A stretch of 57,928 nucleotides of DNA from Hydrotalea flava (GCF_001623405.1 NZ_LUHG01000019.1:1-57928); one strand, 5' to 3'. Counted from the first letter of the stretch, positions 1 through 10,261 are shown. Numbers and translations: made by a program. Notes: a model not told the origin generated them from the sequence alone.

Positions 1-1983
1 ATCGCCATTTACATCACCCAAAGCTAATTTAGGCCCCTCAGTTGAAAGCATTTTGGGCATGAGTCGTTCCACATCAAAATCAACAAATTCATTTTCCCGG
101 TGTGTAATAGCACCCTGAATACGAGCTGTTGCCACATTGGTGTACCAGGGTTTTACAGGAAGCGGGAATTGCCTTTTTATGGTTGCATCCGTTTCTTTCA
201 CCACAAGGGTTTGATTAGTGGCAACTGTATAACGTGTTTCCTGTTTACCATTGGGCCAGTCAATAACAACGCTATCGGCTTGCTGTAATGAATCTAAGCC
301 AAATAACAATACCGGCTCTACGCTACTTTGAAAACCACGGGTAGGCATTTGTTCCTGCATTTGTATATGATGCCCTGCAAATACGGTAACCCTTGCACCT
401 ATGCCAAAGGTATTGGGTGCATTTCCTTTGCATTGAATTTTTAAAAACCTGGCATGTGTATGTTCAGTAGTAGTATTTTTATAAATAAAAGCAGGTTGAT
501 CTAAATTGTTCGCCACCAAATCTAAATCGCCATCACCATCTAAATCGGCATAAGCAGCCCCACTGCTGAAGGAAGGTGTTGCAAGTCCTAATGCATTGGT
601 TTGATTGTTAAAGATGAATTGGCCTTTATTGAGATACCCATAATTTGAAATGGGAACCGAAGGCATTTTGTTTAAAATATCCTGCAAACCAAATGCACCT
701 TCCGCTACTTTGCGCATGGTTTCATTGTTATTAAAATAAGCCAGAAAATCCTGATCGGTTAAATCACGTTTCAATCCGTTAGATACAAATAAATCTTTTT
801 TCCCATCATTATTAAAATCAAATAACAATGCGCCCCAGCTCCAACCGGTAGCATCAACTCCTGATAGTTGTGCAATTTCGCTAAAAGTACCATCCTGATT
901 ATTGAGCTGTAAACAATTGCCGGTAAACTGGTGATGAAAATCTAATACATTCTTGGCATTCTGCACATCGTAATCATCAAACTTAACGGTAGTTTTTAAA
1001 CGATAATCAGATTCAGGCAACATTTCGGCGGTAAAAATATCGAGATAGCCGTCATTATTGATATCGGCCATATCAGAACCCATGGAGCCATTGCTCATGT
1101 GGCCCAATGCTGCATTACTCACTTCTTTAAAAGTTCCATTTTTTTGATTGATGTAGAGATAATCTTTTTCAAAAAAATCGTTAGATACATAAATATCTTC
1201 CCATCCATCATTATTTACATCACCTACAGCAATACCAAGTCCATAACCAATGGCGCTGCCATAAATTCCTGCCTGTGCACTCACATCGGTAAAAGTGCCA
1301 TTGTCGTTCCTGTATAGTCTGTCGCCGTCAGTGGTATCCCGTACATTTCGAACATTTTTTTTATAGCCAAAGCTTTCAATTGATTTAGGATTATTGTTGA
1401 GTATAAAACAGTCTAAATCGCCATCATGGTCATAATCAAAAAAAATAGCCTGTGTAGAGGCGCCGGTATCGTTTAAATGATACTTCGCTGCTTCTTCTTT
1501 AAATGTGCCATCTTTTTGATTGATGTATAATTCATTGGCCCTGTCATCGCCCGGCATAATGCCGGCATTGCATACATAAATATCTAACCAGCCATCACCA
1601 TTAATATCTACCATAGTAACACCGGTATGCCATTTGTGTATACTTGAAATGCCGGATTGTTGTGTAATATCTTTAAAATGAAAATTACCTTCATTCAAAT
1701 ACAGTTTATTTTCACCCTGGTTTGAGGTAAAAAAAATATCGGGCTTTCCATCGTTATTAATATCGCCAATGGCTACACCGCCACCATTGTAAAAATTATG
1801 GTAGTTGAAAATATTCATTTCACGAGTATCTTTTACCTGATTGATGAAATGAATACCGGTTTCATCGGGTGAAAGTTGCTCAAACAGCGGTTGTTGTTGC
1901 GATGCAGTAGTAGTGTGATGACAGCCGGCAACCATTACAATGGTGACAACCAGTATGCCGATACGTTGAACTGCACAATTCAT
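1..1983 (-). CDS. FG-GAP/VCBS repeat lipoprotein with ASPIC/UnbV domain, C-terminus outside window
   Basis: The frame is open from an ATG at 1983 to the left edge, giving 661 codons, so the C-terminal part is missing from the window. The N-terminus is a lipoprotein signal ending in the lipobox VAGC (Cys21), which predicts an outer-membrane-anchored, probably surface-exposed protein. FG-GAP/VCBS blades follow, with calcium-type motifs such as DINNDGKPD, DINGDGWLD, DYDHDGDLD and DLDGDGDLD. An ASPIC/UnbV module lies at about residues 520-590 (RGFQSS, then IDWPNG). A second set of blades begins at the edge. It is a clear paralogue of the two large lipoproteins at 3250-6585 and 6643-9969, sharing domain order and the NFYNGGGVAIGD opening. 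Family knowledge gives beta-propeller, adhesion-type folds; the ligand is unknown. It is separated from its paralogues by a gene on the other strand, so it is probably transcribed on its own. Confidence 0.93.
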   Translation of the reverse strand, partial: MNCAVQRIGILVVTIVMVAGCHHTTTASQQQPLFEQLSPDETGIHFINQVKDTREMNIFNYHNFYNGGGVAIGDINNDGKPDIFFTSNQGENKLYLNEGNFHFKDITQQSGISSIHKWHTGVTMVDINGDGWLDIYVCNAGIMPGDDRANELYINQKDGTFKEEAAKYHLNDTGASTQAIFFDYDHDGDLDCFILNNNPKSIESFGYKKNVRNVRDTTDGDRLYRNDNGTFTDVSAQAGIYGSAIGYGLGIAVGDVNNDGWEDIYVSNDFFEKDYLYINQKNGTFKEVSNAALGHMSNGSMGSDMADINNDGYLDIFTAEMLPESDYRLKTTVKFDDYDVQNAKNVLDFHHQFTGNCLQLNNQDGTFSEIAQLSGVDATGWSWGALLFDFNNDGKKDLFVSNGLKRDLTDQDFLAYFNNNETMRKVAEGAFGLQDILNKMPSVPISNYGYLNKGQFIFNNQTNALGLATPSFSSGAAYADLDGDGDLDLVANNLDQPAFIYKNTTTEHTHARFLKIQCKGNAPNTFGIGARVTVFAGHHIQMQEQMPTRGFQSSVEPVLLFGLDSLQQADSVVIDWPNGKQETRYTVATNQTLVVKETDATIKRQFPLPVKPWYTNVATARIQGAITHRENEFVDFDVERLMPKMLSTEGPKLALGDVNGD

Positions 1984-2189
1984 GAACATATTTCCTGTTT
2001 TAAAACCACGGGTGAAAATTAACCTAATTTAGGCAGCAGTGCAAATACAATGAAATTTATTTTATTGACTGCCCTGAAAAGAAAAGTTAAGATTATTTTA
2101 AAGGTTATTGAATACATTCAATGGGTTTTTATGATCGATTAGGCTTATTTTGCAAGCGTTATAACTAAACCGTTTAAATAAGTTGTTGC

Positions 2190-3146
2190 ATGAAAAAATG
2201 GATCCTGATTATTGTTACACTTTTAATCATTTTTTCGGTTACGGTATATATTTTGTTTCCACGGGAAGCCACCATGTGTGTTACCTTAAAAATAAATGCC
2301 AATGAAAATGGTGTTACCCGTTTACTACAAGATACGAGCCAATGGCGAAAATGGTGGAACTACGGCAACACTAATAGCGGTCATGGAGTTACTAATTGGG
2401 AAGATGGGTTTGTGATAGATAATATTCATCTTTCAGTAATCGAGAAATTATATAAAGGTTTAAAACTTTTATTAACATCTGGCGAAAAGGTGTACAATTC
2501 GCAAATTAGTATTATCCCTTCCAGTATAGATTCCAGTTATATTCTCTGGCAGGTAAAAATCCCCACAGGCAATAATCCGTTTTTAAAAATCATTCGTTAT
2601 CGCACTGCACTGCAATTAAAACCCGCTATGCAACAAATGCTGGCACGCTTTACTGCCTTTGCAGAAAATAAGGAAAATGTATATGGCATTCAATTACACC
2701 AACAGGGTTACAATGATACCTATCTAATTGCAACAAAAATAATTTTAGAAAAACAACCTACACCCAAGGACATTTATAGAATTATTAACCGGTTAACAGA
2801 TTTTGCAAAAAGCAAATCGGTATTAGTACCTAACGGACACCCTATTTACAATATTACCCATTGGAATAAAGACAGTATACAATTAATGACAGCCATTCCT
2901 ATTAGCCGACCTATTGAAAGTGAAGGGAAGTTTGAATACAAACAAATGGTAAAAGGTAATTTTGTTGTTACGGAAGTGAAGGGTGGGCCGTGGAGTATTG
3001 ATCATACTTACAAATTACTGATGCAGTATTTTACAGATTATCACCGAACTGCGATGGCCATACCATTTTACAGGCTCATGAATGAACAACCCACAAAAAC
3101 CGATACTACACAATGGGTAACGCAAATTTATCAGCCGGTTTTTTAG
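2190..3146 (+). CDS. Membrane-anchored SRPBCC / GyrI-like protein
   Basis: This 318-residue protein begins with one hydrophobic segment (residues 4-23) that acts as an anchor or uncleaved signal, with the rest outside the cytoplasm. The first half resembles membrane-tethered SRPBCC (START-like) proteins of Bacteroidota, with a W-x-KWWNY stretch near residue 55. The C-terminal part has the look of a GyrI/AraC effector-binding domain: EVKGGPWSIDHTYKLLMQY, then an AIPFYRL stretch and a TQIYQPVF end. Such domains bind small hydrophobic ligands, but no ligand can be named. The gene sits alone on the plus strand between two FG-GAP lipoprotein genes and converges with the one at 3250. Domain calls rest on pattern recognition. 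Confidence 0.8.
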   Translation: MKKWILIIVTLLIIFSVTVYILFPREATMCVTLKINANENGVTRLLQDTSQWRKWWNYGNTNSGHGVTNWEDGFVIDNIHLSVIEKLYKGLKLLLTSGEKVYNSQISIIPSSIDSSYILWQVKIPTGNNPFLKIIRYRTALQLKPAMQQMLARFTAFAENKENVYGIQLHQQGYNDTYLIATKIILEKQPTPKDIYRIINRLTDFAKSKSVLVPNGHPIYNITHWNKDSIQLMTAIPISRPIESEGKFEYKQMVKGNFVVTEVKGGPWSIDHTYKLLMQYFTDYHRTAMAIPFYRLMNEQPTKTDTTQWVTQIYQPVF

Positions 3147-3169
3147 GATATGAGTTAAAATATTTTGTT

Positions 3170-3226
3170 GCCACGAAACGAATATTTTTTGCTCCGCCAT
3201 TCGTGGCGATTACTGTAATTCGTGGC
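3170..3226. repeat. GCCACGAA / ATTCGTGGC repeat cluster between convergent genes
   Basis: The motif ATTCGTGGC occurs twice as a direct repeat 19 nt apart (3199-3207 and 3218-3226). Its complement GCCACGAA occurs once upstream (3170-3177), so an RNA hairpin with an 8 bp stem can form with either copy. The cluster fills the gap between two convergent genes. From memory, related CGAATTxxxCGTGGC-type repeats are dispersed in many environmental Bacteroidota genomes. It may serve as a bidirectional terminator or be a repeat relic. Confidence 0.5.
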
Positions 3227-3249
3227 TACTCACAAATTATATTGACCTT

Positions 3250-6200
3250 CTATTTCTCAAACCCAATCACCATTGTACTATCATTATTGCGTGCCAGAAT
3301 AAAGCAATTTCTACCACCAATCGTAATGGGTAATATATGTCGTATTTGGCCTTTAATGATGAGCCCATTCATAGTGCTTGCAGTAAATTGCCGGTGTCCA
3401 TTGTTGGTTAAAATAGTTCCAAAATCGGCATCATACCTGCCCATCTGAATATTATTATCATAAAAATTGCCACCCAGCAAAATATTGGGTAACCCATTAG
3501 TGCCGATATCTAACACAACTCCGGTTTTATAAGGCGATAATTGTGCCTGCCAGGGTAAAGCCTGTACCGTAAAGTGCATATTGCCATTGTTAAGTAAAAC
3601 CGCATTGGAAAAATAATTAGCTTCTAACACCATAGCGCTGCTCAATTTTTCTTGTGTGAATAATTCGGGCAAAGTAGCTTTTGCAAAATCTTCTGCATAT
3701 AAAAATCGTTTCTTTAAAATGGGTATTTGTTTTTGTAATTCATCTTTATTCGCAAACGGAATTTCTTTTCCTTCTAAATAATAGGTAAGTACCTGTTCTT
3801 TCTGCCCATTATCATCAAAGTCGTTCACATACAAGCGAACGGGTTCTTTTTCAGTGGCTTTTAAGCGGCTATTCAGACCTAAGTTTCCTGCAATTAAATC
3901 TATTTGCCCATCATTATTAATATCAACCGGCAATACAAAATTCCACCAACCTTTTTTATCGGTAAGCGTAGTCTTTACAAACTGCCCGTTTTGGTTCATG
4001 AATGCATAAATACCATTCCACTCTGTAGTTACAATTAAATCTTTTTTTCCATCCTTATTTAAATCGGACCAAAGGCCCTGGGTTACCAAACCAATATTGC
4101 TTAATCCTTTTGCATATTTTTCGGTTACATCAGTAAAATGCCCTTTCCCATCATTCAATAATAAATAGGAAGTTGGCGTTTGTCCATAATTCCAAGGCAC
4201 TGCCCTACCGCCAATAAATAAATCCACAAAGCCATCACCGTTAAAATCATAAGGTGAAACCGACGATGCCGTCATATAAATATTTTTAAAAGCATCGGGC
4301 AGCTTGGTTAAATTACCTTTGCCATCATTTAAATATACACGGGGCTGCATACGTTCATCTGTGCCATAGTATTCATTGCCGCCAGATGCAATTACCAAAT
4401 CAACATTACCGTCATTGTTCACATCTACCCAGGTGGCATCTACATCTTCATAAGTACTATCGGCATTTAATGCCGGTTCATTTAACTGTTGGAATGTACC
4501 ATTGGTTTTTTGTAAAAAAACAACCGGCTTATATGTTTTGGATGCCCCAATAAACACATCCTGCAAACCATCATGGTTAATATCGGCTACTGCTAATGCA
4601 GGGCCTTCTGTTGATACCATGTGCGGAATTAAGGATTCCCGATCAAATTCAACAAAATGATTTTCTTTGTGCAGGTAATTCAATTGAACTTTTGCGGTAA
4701 TATTTTCCATTGGCCGCGAAGTGTTTGGATGATGTGCAGTAATGTTTGCATAGTTGAACTTTGGTAATCCTTTTTTATATTGCAGGGTAATGGTTGTATT
4801 TTTTTCGGCAAAGCCTAACCGTTGGTACGTATTATCGGGCCATATCAAAAAAGCCGAATCTATTTTGGTACTGTCTAATCCAATATGTAAAGGTATTTCC
4901 ATGCTCGACTGGAAGCCGCGGGTAGGATATTTTTCATAGGTACGTATGCCGCCATTTGCATAAACAATAACTTTACTACCCAGTGCATGTATGTTTTTTC
5001 CCGGACCTTTTAAATTCAATTCCAGGTACGATTTTTTTATTGCGCCATTGTTGGTGGTATTTTCATATACCATCACGGGTTCATCAATATTGTTTACTAC
5101 CACATCTAAATCGCCATCATTATCTAAGTCGGCATAAACTGCGCCATTTGAATAGGTAGGCTGATTATTTTGTATTCTGTTTTGTTCATCGGTAAAAACC
5201 ATCTGACCATTATTTCTATAAAATTTATTCGGAATTTTTATTTCGGGAAATTTATTCACCAAAGCCATATCCTGATCGGCAATGGTATTGCTGTTAATCT
5301 TTTTTTGTATTTCTTCGTTCGAAACAAAGTTTACATAATCCATATCATTCATTCTTTTGGGAATGCCATTCGATATAAATAAATCTTTTTTACCGTCATT
5401 ATCAAAATCCATCCACAAAGGAGCCCAGCTCCAGTCGGTAGCATATACGCCCGAATACAAACCAACTTCACTAAACATTCCATTACGCCGATTGAATTGC
5501 AGGTTGTTTCTGGTGTATTGGTAATTGTATCCAACATCTATTTTATGATAAAAAATATCGTATTCATCTTCACCCAACGAACGTTTTAAAATGTATGGAT
5601 CAAAGGGCAGCATATCCATTGAAATAATTTCGGGATAACCATCATTGTTTACATCAGCTACATCAACACCCATTGAAAACTGGCTGGTATGCATGAGGCG
5701 TTGATTATTTTCTTCTGTAAAAGTTCCGTTTTTTTGATTGATGTATAAATAATCATTTTCATGAAAATCATTTCCTACATATAAATCGGGGTAACCATCT
5801 AAATTAATATCGGCAACTGCAACGCCAAGCCCATAACTGATGGCAGAACTATTGATGCCGGTTTTTCGGGTAACATCAGTAAACGTGTTATTGCCATTGT
5901 TTCGGTAAATTCTATCACCGGAAAGTGAATCGTAAGTGCCTAAGAAATTTTTGCGAGGAGCAAATAATCCGTTTTGATGCACAGAGTGGTTAAGCAGAAA
6001 CATATCTAAATCGCCATCCATGTCATAATCGAAAAAAACGGCCTGGGTACTGAAACCAGAAAAATCCAGTCCATAAGCTTTGGCTTCATCTTTATAATGT
6101 GGAATTCCGGCAGAATCAATGCCTGTACAAATGAGTAGTTGATTGTGTCCGTTTAACACTTCATAATGGCCTACCCGGCAAATATAAATATCCAACAATC

Positions 6201-6585
6201 CATCATTGTTAATATCAACCACCGAAACGCCGGTTGACCATTCTCCATCTTGCGGAATACCTGCTTGTTGGGTTACATCTTCAAATTGTAATCCACCTTT
6301 GTTTATATATAATTTATTATCACCCTGATTGGCTGTAAAAAACAAATCAATTTTTCCATCATTATTAAAATCTCCTGCACCAATTCCAGCACCGTTATAA
6401 AAGTACATGTATTTAAACATGTTAAAATTAGGAGAGGGTTTTAAATGGTTCTGAAAATGCAAGCCTGTTTGTGTATCGGTTAATACTCGAAACAAAGGCG
6501 GCGCCATGGGTTGTTTTGCCGAATTGGAATGACAAGCACTTATAGTAACCGCCAGTAAAAAAAGAAATGGAATATTTTTTAACAT
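3250..6585 (-). CDS. FG-GAP/VCBS repeat lipoprotein with ASPIC/UnbV domain
   Basis: This 1,111-residue protein has a short signal with lipobox ISAC (Cys18) and is predicted to be an outer-membrane lipoprotein. At least ten calcium-type loops are visible, for example DFNNDGKID, DINNDGLLD, DYDMDGDLD, DVNNDGYPE, DLDNDGDLD, DVNNDGNVD and DFNGDGFVD. They fall in two groups that flank an ASPIC/UnbV module at about residues 535-600 (PTRGFQSS, then LIWPDN). The fold expected from family knowledge is two beta-propellers around the ASPIC core, as in CRTAC1-like proteins. It lies 57 nt after the paralogue at 6643-9969 on the same strand, so the two are likely cotranscribed. The position downstream of a SusC/SusD pair suggests a surface accessory to that transporter; this is inference. 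No catalytic motif was seen. Confidence 0.95.
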   Translation of the reverse strand: MLKNIPFLFLLAVTISACHSNSAKQPMAPPLFRVLTDTQTGLHFQNHLKPSPNFNMFKYMYFYNGAGIGAGDFNNDGKIDLFFTANQGDNKLYINKGGLQFEDVTQQAGIPQDGEWSTGVSVVDINNDGLLDIYICRVGHYEVLNGHNQLLICTGIDSAGIPHYKDEAKAYGLDFSGFSTQAVFFDYDMDGDLDMFLLNHSVHQNGLFAPRKNFLGTYDSLSGDRIYRNNGNNTFTDVTRKTGINSSAISYGLGVAVADINLDGYPDLYVGNDFHENDYLYINQKNGTFTEENNQRLMHTSQFSMGVDVADVNNDGYPEIISMDMLPFDPYILKRSLGEDEYDIFYHKIDVGYNYQYTRNNLQFNRRNGMFSEVGLYSGVYATDWSWAPLWMDFDNDGKKDLFISNGIPKRMNDMDYVNFVSNEEIQKKINSNTIADQDMALVNKFPEIKIPNKFYRNNGQMVFTDEQNRIQNNQPTYSNGAVYADLDNDGDLDVVVNNIDEPVMVYENTTNNGAIKKSYLELNLKGPGKNIHALGSKVIVYANGGIRTYEKYPTRGFQSSMEIPLHIGLDSTKIDSAFLIWPDNTYQRLGFAEKNTTITLQYKKGLPKFNYANITAHHPNTSRPMENITAKVQLNYLHKENHFVEFDRESLIPHMVSTEGPALAVADINHDGLQDVFIGASKTYKPVVFLQKTNGTFQQLNEPALNADSTYEDVDATWVDVNNDGNVDLVIASGGNEYYGTDERMQPRVYLNDGKGNLTKLPDAFKNIYMTASSVSPYDFNGDGFVDLFIGGRAVPWNYGQTPTSYLLLNDGKGHFTDVTEKYAKGLSNIGLVTQGLWSDLNKDGKKDLIVTTEWNGIYAFMNQNGQFVKTTLTDKKGWWNFVLPVDINNDGQIDLIAGNLGLNSRLKATEKEPVRLYVNDFDDNGQKEQVLTYYLEGKEIPFANKDELQKQIPILKKRFLYAEDFAKATLPELFTQEKLSSAMVLEANYFSNAVLLNNGNMHFTVQALPWQAQLSPYKTGVVLDIGTNGLPNILLGGNFYDNNIQMGRYDADFGTILTNNGHRQFTASTMNGLIIKGQIRHILPITIGGRNCFILARNNDSTMVIGFEK

Positions 6586-6642
6586 GCACTACAGATTTTT
6601 TTGTAAGCAATAGCAGCATCAATAAAACTTGATGTTTCCTTA

Positions 6643-9600
6643 TTATCGATGCGTTGATGTTTGTAACGTATCATGTAATTGAAATAATACAGGATAAGCA
6701 TCATTTTGCAGAAACAGAAAATAGGGTTTTCCTTTGGTTAGAATTTCAACAATATCGCGTATCATACCTTCCAACTCTACACCCGATTCTTGTATACTCA
6801 ATATTTTAAATACGGCATTACCTCTATTCATCATCACTGTTCCAAAACTTGCATCTAATCGTTCAAATTGCGGCAAAAATCCAAATTCATTTCCCCCCAA
6901 CAATACATCTATTTTACCATCGCCATTTAAATCGGCACAACGGATGGCATTAACGGAAGAGAATTGAACCACCGGTGGTAATTTTTGAATTTCAAACACA
7001 CCATTGCCTTTGTTAATGGCAATTACAGATGGTGTATAATTGAATTGCTTTACAATGCAGGAATTAATGACTGATGCAGGGAATAGTTCTTGTACTGACT
7101 TAGAAGCATATTCATGATGCCTTAAATTGTTTTTCTTTAATGAGGGAATTTCATCTTCCATATCACGTTTTAAAAAAACCGGCAAGTCTTTACCGTTGAT
7201 AGTGCTGGTTAGCACTTTGTCCTGCACTCCATTTTGATTAAAATCATTGATCCATAATTTCACCGGATGCGTTGAGTCGGGATGCAGGTAAAAGTTTTCA
7301 CCAATATTGCCTAAAATTAAATCATTTAATCCATCGCCATTTACATCGGCCACAGCAAGGCTTTCCCACCATCCGTATTTGTTGTTTAAATTTGTATTTA
7401 CTTCGGTAAACGTATCTCCTTTTACAGAAAAAATACGTGGTGTCATCCACTCCCCTACAATAATCAATTGCTGATTGCCTGTGCCCAATACATCGGCCCA
7501 TTGTGCGCCGGTAACCATGCCAATATGTGCAATGGTTGGATTTTTTGTGGCGGCAATATCGGTAAAATGGCCTCTACCATCATTTACAAACAAATAGCTT
7601 TGAGGGTCAACTCCGTAATTGCGAGGCTCATTTCTTCCTCCAATAAAAATATCGGGATAGCCATCGCCATTAAAATCATGTACGGCAACTGCAGATACGT
7701 TCATGCCTGTATTGGGAAACGCATCTGTTTTAATGGTAAAGTTTCCTTTTCCATCATTGGTAAACAAACGTAACTGCATTTGGCGGGTATTGGATGGATG
7801 TGTATTTCCGGTAGGGCAAACCAGCAGGTCCATATCGCCATCATGGTCATAGTCTAAAAACGCAACGGCTCCGTCTTCAAAATCGCTAAACTGTGCAAAA
7901 GCAGGTTCCGGTTTTTTTACAAAGCTGCCATTGGGTTGCTGCAAATAAATTTGCCCGGGGTGACCAATGGTACCCCCTATGTACACATCGGCCAATCCAT
8001 CGCCATTTACATCGGCTACTGCAGCTTTAGGCCCTTCACGGGAAAGCATTTTAGGAATATTTCTTTCATAATTAAAATCAATATTATCATCCTCTACATG
8101 TTTTTCAAAAACGCTTTTTACCGAATCGAGTAAAGGAGTTACCGTTATTTTTTCTTTTTTAAAATAAGTAGAAAATGTATCAGGTTGTTGGTAATGGTAA
8201 ACGGTATCAAATGCAGGATGCAGATATGTTGTAATACCAAGATTAGGCCAGATGATGCGGATGGAATCAATATGGGTGAATTGTCCTAAACCAATAATTT
8301 GTTTATAATCCATTGAAGATTGAAAGCCGCGGCTGGGAAATACATCGCGACTCATGATTTGCCCGTTGGCATACACTTCAATTTTGCTGCCAATGGCAAA
8401 AGTATTTTGCCGGGTGCCTTTCAATAAAAAACCAACATAATGGTTTTTGTTCATTTCGCGACTATTGTTTCTGTACACAAAGGCCTCCATGTTTTCATTG
8501 TTCACTACCAAATCTAAATCGCCGTCATTATCCAAATCGCCATAGGCGGCACCATTTGAAAAAGAAGATTGCACCAAACCCCACTCTTTTGCTTTATCAA
8601 TAAATCGTAAATTATGTTGGTTCTGAAAGGCTTTATTGGGCAAAGGTGTTTGTGGAATTTTTAATAGTACCTGGTCTACATTATCTTTTTTGCCGGTTAA
8701 TACCATTTTCTGTATCACATCATTCGCAAAAAAATCAATAAAATCTAAGTCAGTAACATCACGATTCACCCCATTACAAACATAAATATCATTGTATCCA
8801 TCATTATCCATATCAAACATCAAGGCTCCCCAGCTCCAGTCGGAGGCCGGAACGCCGGCATAATTGGCTATTTCAGAAAATTTCCCATTTTTATCGTTTA
8901 ACTGTAAACAGTTTTTTACGTATTGATAATAAAAGCCTGCCCTCAACTTACTTCTAAACAAATCAATATTATCGAAGGCGCCGGTGGTTTTTAATCGGTA
9001 ATCATCATCGGGTAGCATATCGGTATTAAAAATATCAATACAGCCATCATTATTGATATCGGCAAAATCACTTCCCATTGAAGAAAAGCTGGTATGCCGA
9101 ATGCGGTCTTCGAACTCGTCTTTAAAAGTACCATTGCGTTGATTGATGTAAAGATAATCTCGTTCATAAGAATCGTTAGAAACGTAAATATCCGGATAGC
9201 CATCACCATTTACATCGCCCACTGAAATGCCCAATCCAAAACTAATGAGGCTACTATGCAAACCGGCTTGCTGCGTAACATCTACAAAATGGCCGTTATC
9301 ATTACGCAGTAAATGGTTACCACCGCCTTTTAAAAAATCAGCTATTTTCCAGGCACTATCGGGTAAGTCGCGATTATTATTAAACGCCAGTTGATTAACG
9401 GGTATGGGGCTGTTATCAATAATAAAACAATCTAAATCGCCATCTAAATCATAATCAAAAAAAGAAACCTGGGTAGTATAGCCTTTATGGTCTAACCCGT
9501 ATTGGTGTGCAGCTTCCGTAAAAGTATTGTTGTGATTATTGATATATAATTTATTACGGCGGTTACCATTCGACATATGGCCGGAGTTGCAAATATAAAT

Positions 9601-9969
9601 ATCCAACCAGCCATCGTTATTAATATCAACAAACACAACCCCGGTACTCCACATACTATCTTGCTGAAAACCTGCAGTAGCCGTAATATCTTTGAATTTA
9701 AAATTGCCTTCGTTGAGGTATAATTTATTTTCGCCCATATTAGAAGTAAAGAACACATCGGGTAAGCCATCATTATTAATATCGCCAATAGCAACGCCAC
9801 CCCCGTTATAAAAATTTCTAAAGAGAAAACTATTTTCCAAACGGCCATCGGTTACATCATTTCTAAAATGAATGCCGGTATTGGGCATTAAAGTAAAGAG
9901 GTTTTGTGTATCTTTTTGATGGCAGGAAGCCAATGCAAAAACAGTTATAAATAACAGAAAATATTTCAT
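6643..9969 (-). CDS. FG-GAP/VCBS repeat lipoprotein with ASPIC/UnbV domain
   Basis: I chose the ATG at 9969 rather than one 63 nt upstream, because it places a compact lipoprotein signal at the N-terminus (MKYFLLFITVFALASC, Cys16); the product is 1,108 residues. Repeats with loops DINNDGLPD, DINNDGWLD, DYDLDGDLD, DVNGDGYPD, DMDNDGYND and DLDNDGDLD precede an ASPIC/UnbV module near residue 550 (PSRGFQSS, then IIWPN). A second block of repeats follows (DVNGDGLAD, DYDHDGDMD, DFNGDGYPD, DLNGDGKID). It shares long collinear similarity with the proteins at 3250-6585 and 1-1983. The SusD terminator at 10201-10236 separates it from SusD, so it is probably expressed from its own promoter or by partial read-through. 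Confidence 0.95.
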   Translation of the reverse strand: MKYFLLFITVFALASCHQKDTQNLFTLMPNTGIHFRNDVTDGRLENSFLFRNFYNGGGVAIGDINNDGLPDVFFTSNMGENKLYLNEGNFKFKDITATAGFQQDSMWSTGVVFVDINNDGWLDIYICNSGHMSNGNRRNKLYINNHNNTFTEAAHQYGLDHKGYTTQVSFFDYDLDGDLDCFIIDNSPIPVNQLAFNNNRDLPDSAWKIADFLKGGGNHLLRNDNGHFVDVTQQAGLHSSLISFGLGISVGDVNGDGYPDIYVSNDSYERDYLYINQRNGTFKDEFEDRIRHTSFSSMGSDFADINNDGCIDIFNTDMLPDDDYRLKTTGAFDNIDLFRSKLRAGFYYQYVKNCLQLNDKNGKFSEIANYAGVPASDWSWGALMFDMDNDGYNDIYVCNGVNRDVTDLDFIDFFANDVIQKMVLTGKKDNVDQVLLKIPQTPLPNKAFQNQHNLRFIDKAKEWGLVQSSFSNGAAYGDLDNDGDLDLVVNNENMEAFVYRNNSREMNKNHYVGFLLKGTRQNTFAIGSKIEVYANGQIMSRDVFPSRGFQSSMDYKQIIGLGQFTHIDSIRIIWPNLGITTYLHPAFDTVYHYQQPDTFSTYFKKEKITVTPLLDSVKSVFEKHVEDDNIDFNYERNIPKMLSREGPKAAVADVNGDGLADVYIGGTIGHPGQIYLQQPNGSFVKKPEPAFAQFSDFEDGAVAFLDYDHDGDMDLLVCPTGNTHPSNTRQMQLRLFTNDGKGNFTIKTDAFPNTGMNVSAVAVHDFNGDGYPDIFIGGRNEPRNYGVDPQSYLFVNDGRGHFTDIAATKNPTIAHIGMVTGAQWADVLGTGNQQLIIVGEWMTPRIFSVKGDTFTEVNTNLNNKYGWWESLAVADVNGDGLNDLILGNIGENFYLHPDSTHPVKLWINDFNQNGVQDKVLTSTINGKDLPVFLKRDMEDEIPSLKKNNLRHHEYASKSVQELFPASVINSCIVKQFNYTPSVIAINKGNGVFEIQKLPPVVQFSSVNAIRCADLNGDGKIDVLLGGNEFGFLPQFERLDASFGTVMMNRGNAVFKILSIQESGVELEGMIRDIVEILTKGKPYFLFLQNDAYPVLFQLHDTLQTSTHR

Positions 9970-10200
9970 AAAAAAGGTATTGACTTGTCGTTTCTTATTC
10001 AATTGAAAATTTGATTGGGTTGATGCTTTCAAAATAAAGCAATATTAGCAGCATACCATTTTCTGCTGTAGCAACTGCTGTAAATGTAAGTACTAAAATG
10101 GAATGCTGTAAAGGGTATGAAAGGATAATCTACCACACTACAATATATAACAGAATTTTAAAGGAATACTAAAGGAAACATCTATTATATCATAAATTTA

Positions 10201-10236
10201 TTAAAAAGCAAAAGACCGGTAATGCCGGTCTTTTGC
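10201..10236 (-). terminator. Rho-independent terminator after susD-like gene
   Basis: GCAAAAGACCGG (10208-10219) and CCGGTCTTTTGC (10225-10236) form a perfect 12 bp stem with a 5 nt loop. Read on the minus strand, the stem is followed by a T-rich tail. It lies 26 nt past the SusD-like stop and should close the SusC-SusD transcript before the FG-GAP genes. Confidence 0.85.
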
Positions 10237-10261
10237 TAGATTGTTGTATAAAAATGCTGGT

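Noticed and set aside
6428-6622. Frames on either strand inside the large FG-GAP genes
   Set aside because: The low-complexity Asp/Asn-rich repeats generate many open alternate frames; they are shadows of the real genes.
10033-10207. A possible gene or promoter between the FG-GAP gene and the SusD terminator
   Set aside because: No frame of useful length and no exact TAnnTTTG on the minus strand were found; it appears non-coding.
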